Shown here: piece by piece, positions 60,404-64,000 of the stretch
How positions within the stretch are numbered: position 1 is the first letter of the stretch
Layout: each line of letters opens with the position of its first letter
DNA from: Chitinophaga sp. SYP-B3965
GTDB taxonomy: Bacteria > Bacteroidota > Bacteroidia > Chitinophagales > Chitinophagaceae
NCBI RefSeq assembly: GCF_009647655.1
Contig: NZ_WJFD01000001.1
Coordinates: forward strand, 930,001-994,000
Direction: 5' to 3'
Length of the DNA: 64,000 nt
Position numbers and translations under genes: made by a program
The notes under the pieces: model-generated
Databases searched by the model: none
Told to the model about the DNA's origin: nothing
The model's input: only the letters and a program-made list of their open reading frames with translations

Positions 60404-62836
60404 ATGTTCAGGGTGATACTGATAGGTATGTTGTCCTGTTTACTCCTGTCTGCCGGCGCACGGTCCCAATCAGTGACACGGCCAGAGATTTCAGCCTATG
60501 CTTATTATCCTCCGGATCAGGATAAAGAATCCTGGCAACGGCTTAATTTGTTGCTTAGCGGCACTTTCCTGTACGTTGCCAAAGAGGCGCTGACTGACCA
60601 GGACAGCTGTTTATTATTAGCCAGCCGTTCTCTTGGCCTGAGCAGGTTTTCCGTTCTGGCAGAAGGATTTGGTGATCAGCAATTGTTTGCACGATCAAAA
60701 TGGATCGACCAGGGAGACCCGGCCACGGGTATTCGTTTCCTTTCAGCAGCAACCGGCAGGGATCATCTGCAATTATTGCTGTTACTGGGTGCTTATTATA
60801 CTTTTCAGCCCGGCAGTTATGCCCGGTATAAGGACAGTGTTGAATATTTTTTACATAAAGCTGTCAAAGAAAGTAAAGTCCTGAAGGAGGAAAGGTGGGG
60901 GCGCATAGCGCTTTGCCTGCTGGGAAAAGTATATCTCCAGGGGAATGATAATAAAGGTGATTCCATCTGCAATATCCTGATCGATGCATGCAGGAAAGCA
61001 GGTGATAAGGAAATGGAGGCGAGGACAATTGCATGGCGTGGTATGTACACCACTGTTATGCAGACCACTTTTCAAAGAAAGGTGACCGATCTGCAACTGG
61101 CCGCAGACCGCTATCACAGCCTGGGTGACATAGAAGGGGAGATCAATGTGGTGACTGACGTAGGGTATGTGTTCACTGCCATCGGCCAGCATCAAAAAGC
61201 ATATGAAGCCTTTTTGAAAGCGCTTTCGCTGGCGGAAGCCATCCGGTTCCCGTATACGCATTACAATACAGATGTGCTTGCTATGATCACGTTATTTCAG
61301 GGGAAATTCGGGGAGCCATACCGGTACACCCGTCAAACGATAAAAGTGGCAGAAAGCTGTCGTGACAGCATCGGGTGGGCCTATTTTTATAGCCGGCTAT
61401 CACAATTATACGATTTTGAGGACAGGCCGAAGGAGGGATTGGACATGGCGCAAAAAGCAATAGCACGTTTTATCATTGATCGCAATCCGGCTGGGTACAA
61501 TATCCTGCTGGCTGTAATTCATCATATGAATAAAGAAGGCCGTGCAAAAGAAGCCCTCCAGCTTGTGCAGGATTTTTCAAAAAAGGTGGCCAGCCCTGTG
61601 TCTGTCTCGGATCTGTTCTTTTATCACCACACACTTGCTTATTGTTATACACACCTGAATGAGTTAGGGGTAGCCGAAATACATATAAAGAAGATGGATT
61701 CCCTGGAAACGGTGGCCGAAGCTATCCGGGGGCCGCTCAGGAGATCTTCGGTCATTTTTCGGTCTGCAGAGGCCTTTTTTAAGCGTGGGCAATATCAGCA
61801 GGCAAAAGAATACCTTGAAAAATACTTCCTGATCCCTTCTTATGGGTCTCACACCATAATGAATGATCTGCAGGCATATCATCTAATGATTGATGCCGAT
61901 TCTGCGTTAGGTGATAAAGCATCCGTCATATCCCATTATAAGGAATATGCGAAGCTGCTTGATTCCAATTTTAAAGTAACAAAAATACGGCAGGCAGAAG
62001 AGCTTCAGGTAGTTTACGAAACGCAGGAAAAGGAAATTCAGATTGCTGCATTAAATCTGCAGGCAAAACAAACAGCACTTGTAAAGAATTTAACCCTTGC
62101 AGGCATTGCAGCAGTAGTGATCATTGCCGTGCTGTTATACCGCCAAAACCGGTTAAAACAAAGGAGTAATCAAATAATCACGCATAAGAACGGACAGCTG
62201 GAGGATCTGCTGGCGGACAAGGAATGGTTATTGAAAGAGATCCATCACCGCGTGAAGAACAATCTTCAGATCATCATGAGCCTGCTCGATTCGCAATCCA
62301 GGTACATAGACAATGATGCAGCGCTCACGGCTATAAATGACAGCCAGCGAAGGGTGCAGGCCATATCCCTGATCCATCAGAAACTGTATCAATCGGAAAA
62401 TAGCTCCTCGATCAGCATGCCTCACTATATCGATGAACTGATCAGCTACCTGCAGGACAGCTTTGACACCAGCAGCCATGCCGTTATTGAGCAGGATGTT
62501 GAGCCCTTAAAACTGGACGTGGCAAAAGCCATTCCGCTGGGCCTGATCATCAATGAAGCCATTGTAAATGCCATTAAATATGCATTCCCGGGGCAACAGA
62601 AAGGTATTGTGCGGATCAGTTTGAAAAATAGCGGTGCCGATCATTTACTGCTGGACATATCAGACAATGGTATCGGCCTGCCTTTGGATGTTAAAGTATC
62701 GAAACCAAATTCGCTGGGGTTTAGCCTGATGCGGGGACTTACCCGGCAGTTAGACGGAACCTATAGTATTGAAAGCAACAATGGGGTGCATATATTCATC
62801 CGGTTTAGCGCTTTAAATAACCAGTTGTATGAGTAA
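60404..62836 (+). CDS. TPR-containing sensor histidine kinase (HisKA_2 type)
   Basis: 810 residues. Signal peptide ([20 protein letters not shown]), a long helical sensor of tetratricopeptide-like repeats (about residues 60-530; [40 protein letters not shown]), coiled coil, then one membrane helix ([20 protein letters not shown], about 560-580). The kinase follows: HisKA_2 box [20 protein letters not shown] with the phospho-His about residue 613, and an HATPase domain ([31 protein letters not shown]). The sensor is periplasmic. It overlaps the response regulator gene by eight bases, so the pair forms a two-component system. Confidence 0.94.
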   Translation: MFRVILIGMLSCLLLSAGARSQSVTRPEISAYAYYPPDQDKESWQRLNLLLSGTFLYVAKEALTDQDSCLLLASRSLGLSRFSVLAEGFGDQQLFARSKWIDQGDPATGIRFLSAATGRDHLQLLLLLGAYYTFQPGSYARYKDSVEYFLHKAVKESKVLKEERWGRIALCLLGKVYLQGNDNKGDSICNILIDACRKAGDKEMEARTIAWRGMYTTVMQTTFQRKVTDLQLAADRYHSLGDIEGEINVVTDVGYVFTAIGQHQKAYEAFLKALSLAEAIRFPYTHYNTDVLAMITLFQGKFGEPYRYTRQTIKVAESCRDSIGWAYFYSRLSQLYDFEDRPKEGLDMAQKAIARFIIDRNPAGYNILLAVIHHMNKEGRAKEALQLVQDFSKKVASPVSVSDLFFYHHTLAYCYTHLNELGVAEIHIKKMDSLETVAEAIRGPLRRSSVIFRSAEAFFKRGQYQQAKEYLEKYFLIPSYGSHTIMNDLQAYHLMIDADSALGDKASVISHYKEYAKLLDSNFKVTKIRQAEELQVVYETQEKEIQIAALNLQAKQTALVKNLTLAGIAAVVIIAVLLYRQNRLKQRSNQIITHKNGQLEDLLADKEWLLKEIHHRVKNNLQIIMSLLDSQSRYIDNDAALTAINDSQRRVQAISLIHQKLYQSENSSSISMPHYIDELISYLQDSFDTSSHAVIEQDVEPLKLDVAKAIPLGLIINEAIVNAIKYAFPGQQKGIVRISLKNSGADHLLLDISDNGIGLPLDVKVSKPNSLGFSLMRGLTRQLDGTYSIESNNGVHIFIRFSALNNQLYE

Positions 62837-64000
62837 GAAAATACTGATCGTAGAGGATGAATTTATTGTAGCCAACAACCTGCAGATGATACTGGAGGAT
62901 GCTGGTTATACGATAACCGGTAGTGCTGCTTCGGTACGGGAAGCGCAGGAGTGTATCCAGCAATGCAAACCAGACCTTGTACTGCTTGATATCAGGCTTA
63001 AAGGAAAATTGTCTGGTATTGATATTGCCCGGAAATTAAGAGCTGATCACATCCCTTTTATTTACTTATCTGCTTATGCCAACCAGCCCATACTCGAAGA
63101 AGCAAAAACAACAGAGCCTTATGGATTCCTGGTGAAGCCGGTCAGGGAAAAGGACCTGCTGGTTGCACTGGAAATTGCCTGGTATCTCCACCAGCATAGC
63201 CTTGAATCAAAACTGAGGCGCGAAGAAGAGTTGCAGAAGGACATTACGGAAATAAGCGATGAAGCGCTGAGTGCCAGGGAATCGCTCCTGAAGATGGCCG
63301 GTGTGATGCAATCCTATATACCATTTGATTTTATAACATGCGGGATCAGGCCGCTGGATGCCAAACAGTTCACGGATACGGGGTATTTGCGCACCGGATT
63401 CAATGAATACCAGTTTATCGGTGAAAAAGAATGGATGACCATTTCCGGTTTAACTAAGGATGTAATTGCCGGCATCATTGAAAAAACTGATAGCGACAAC
63501 TATGCCGGTATTTATAACGAGGAGACCAGTAAACACCCAAACAGCAATCTGCTGCAAAGAAAACTGATGGATTGTTTGCGGCTGGAATCCTATCTCGTAT
63601 TTCCGATAGCACTTGGATATGGATTATCTGTTCATTATTTCTTTTACAGCCGGCAGGCTGATACCTACAACAAAGATCATATTGCCCTGTTGAACCGTTT
63701 GAAAACGGGCCTGGAAGACGTTGCCAATAAAACAGTATATGCTGAAACATCTTCCATGGAAGCGGATCACCGGCCAGCTGCTATAAAGACGGATAACAAG
63801 GTATTCAAAGGTATTATCGGCAACCATCATTTATTGTTGACTGCACTGGACCTCGCAGCGCAGGTGGCGCCCTATACAACTTCCGTGCTGATATTAGGAG
63901 AAAGCGGCACGGGAAAAGAGAGCGTGGCACAATCGATCCACCAGCTTTCGCCCCGGAAGAATGGTCCGTTTGTAAAGGTGAATTGTGCGGCTATCCCGGC
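62829..64000 (+). CDS. Sigma-54-dependent response regulator, REC-GAF-AAA+ (3' end outside window)
   Basis: The ATG at 62829 overlaps the kinase stop; about 390 codons are visible before the window edge. REC domain (residues 1-120): [20 protein letters not shown] with the Asp pair near residue 10, phospho-acceptor [13 protein letters not shown] (Asp about 55), and [11 protein letters not shown] with the conserved Lys-Pro. A coiled linker and a GAF-like middle (about 160-310) follow. The AAA+ sigma-54 activator begins near residue 330 with [20 protein letters not shown], and its Walker A GESGTGKE is at about residue 357; the window ends in [10 protein letters not shown]. The missing part should hold the GAFTGA loop and a Fis-type helix-turn-helix. 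Confidence 0.94.
   Translation, partial: MSKKILIVEDEFIVANNLQMILEDAGYTITGSAASVREAQECIQQCKPDLVLLDIRLKGKLSGIDIARKLRADHIPFIYLSAYANQPILEEAKTTEPYGFLVKPVREKDLLVALEIAWYLHQHSLESKLRREEELQKDITEISDEALSARESLLKMAGVMQSYIPFDFITCGIRPLDAKQFTDTGYLRTGFNEYQFIGEKEWMTISGLTKDVIAGIIEKTDSDNYAGIYNEETSKHPNSNLLQRKLMDCLRLESYLVFPIALGYGLSVHYFFYSRQADTYNKDHIALLNRLKTGLEDVANKTVYAETSSMEADHRPAAIKTDNKVFKGIIGNHHLLLTALDLAAQVAPYTTSVLILGESGTGKESVAQSIHQLSPRKNGPFVKVNCAAIP

Noticed and set aside
1..64000. CRISPR arrays, insertion sequences and rRNA genes
   Set aside because: No regularly spaced repeats, transposase-like proteins, terminal inverted repeats or rRNA sequence were seen anywhere in the window.

Overview
The window comes from a Bacteroidota chromosome, most likely Chitinophaga or a close relative in the Chitinophagaceae. 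Evidence: SusC/SusD pairs driven by ECF sigma/FecR modules, type IX secretion genes (PorP/SprF with a gliding-motility C-terminal domain protein), a TamL/TamB pair, several exact TAnnTTTG -7 promoter boxes, weak Shine-Dalgarno sites, a class I terpene synthase and a sigma-54 regulatory system. All assignments come from reading the sequence; no database search was possible.

Region 1 (1-9.7 kb) is an accessory toxin/immunity area. It opens with the tail of an RHS polymorphic toxin followed four bases later by a lipoprotein that may be its immunity protein; a paralogue of that lipoprotein sits 8 kb away. Between them are TerC, a TFIIB-type zinc-ribbon protein, a surface protein with a Bacteroidota tail-fibre-like end, and a same-strand run of small immunity-like genes (SMI1/KNR4, DUF3592, DUF1493, an isolated EF-Tu domain-3-like protein and several unknowns), interspersed with gene debris. 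A 59-bp element carrying a perfect DnaA-box 9-mer is duplicated at 3.27 and 8.85 kb.

Region 2 (10-25.5 kb, all minus strand) is a polysaccharide-utilisation-like operon: ECF sigma, FecR, SusC with signalling domain, SusD, a second SusC without the N-terminal extension, a second SusD, a calcineurin-type phosphoesterase, a PhoD-type phosphatase and a GH43-like lipoprotein. Two phosphoesterases beside one glycosidase suggest a phosphate-bearing glycan. Region 3 (25.6-29.7 kb) holds a terpene synthase, a divergent MoeA-like protein with altered core motifs, and a two-gene T9SS mini-adhesin/PorP unit.

Region 4 (29.9-50.8 kb) is mostly core: tamB-tamL, a DUF6089 barrel protein, a small His/Pro-rich secreted protein, UbiD, PrfC, an ABC permease, TsaD, a GH29 fucosidase, TrmN6, a saccharopine-dehydrogenase-like enzyme, tRNA-Leu(CAA) and small envelope proteins. 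Two sigma-54 type promoters at 38.3-38.5 kb bracket a terminator, predicting a transcript of about 70 nt.

Region 5 (50.8-58.5 kb, minus strand) is a second sigma/FecR/TonB-receptor unit ending in a phosphocholine-specific phospholipase C, with an AraC-type helix-turn-helix remnant behind it. Region 6 (58.6-64 kb) has a class C beta-lactamase-like hydrolase, a lipoprotein, a TPR histidine kinase and a sigma-54 response regulator cut by the window end.
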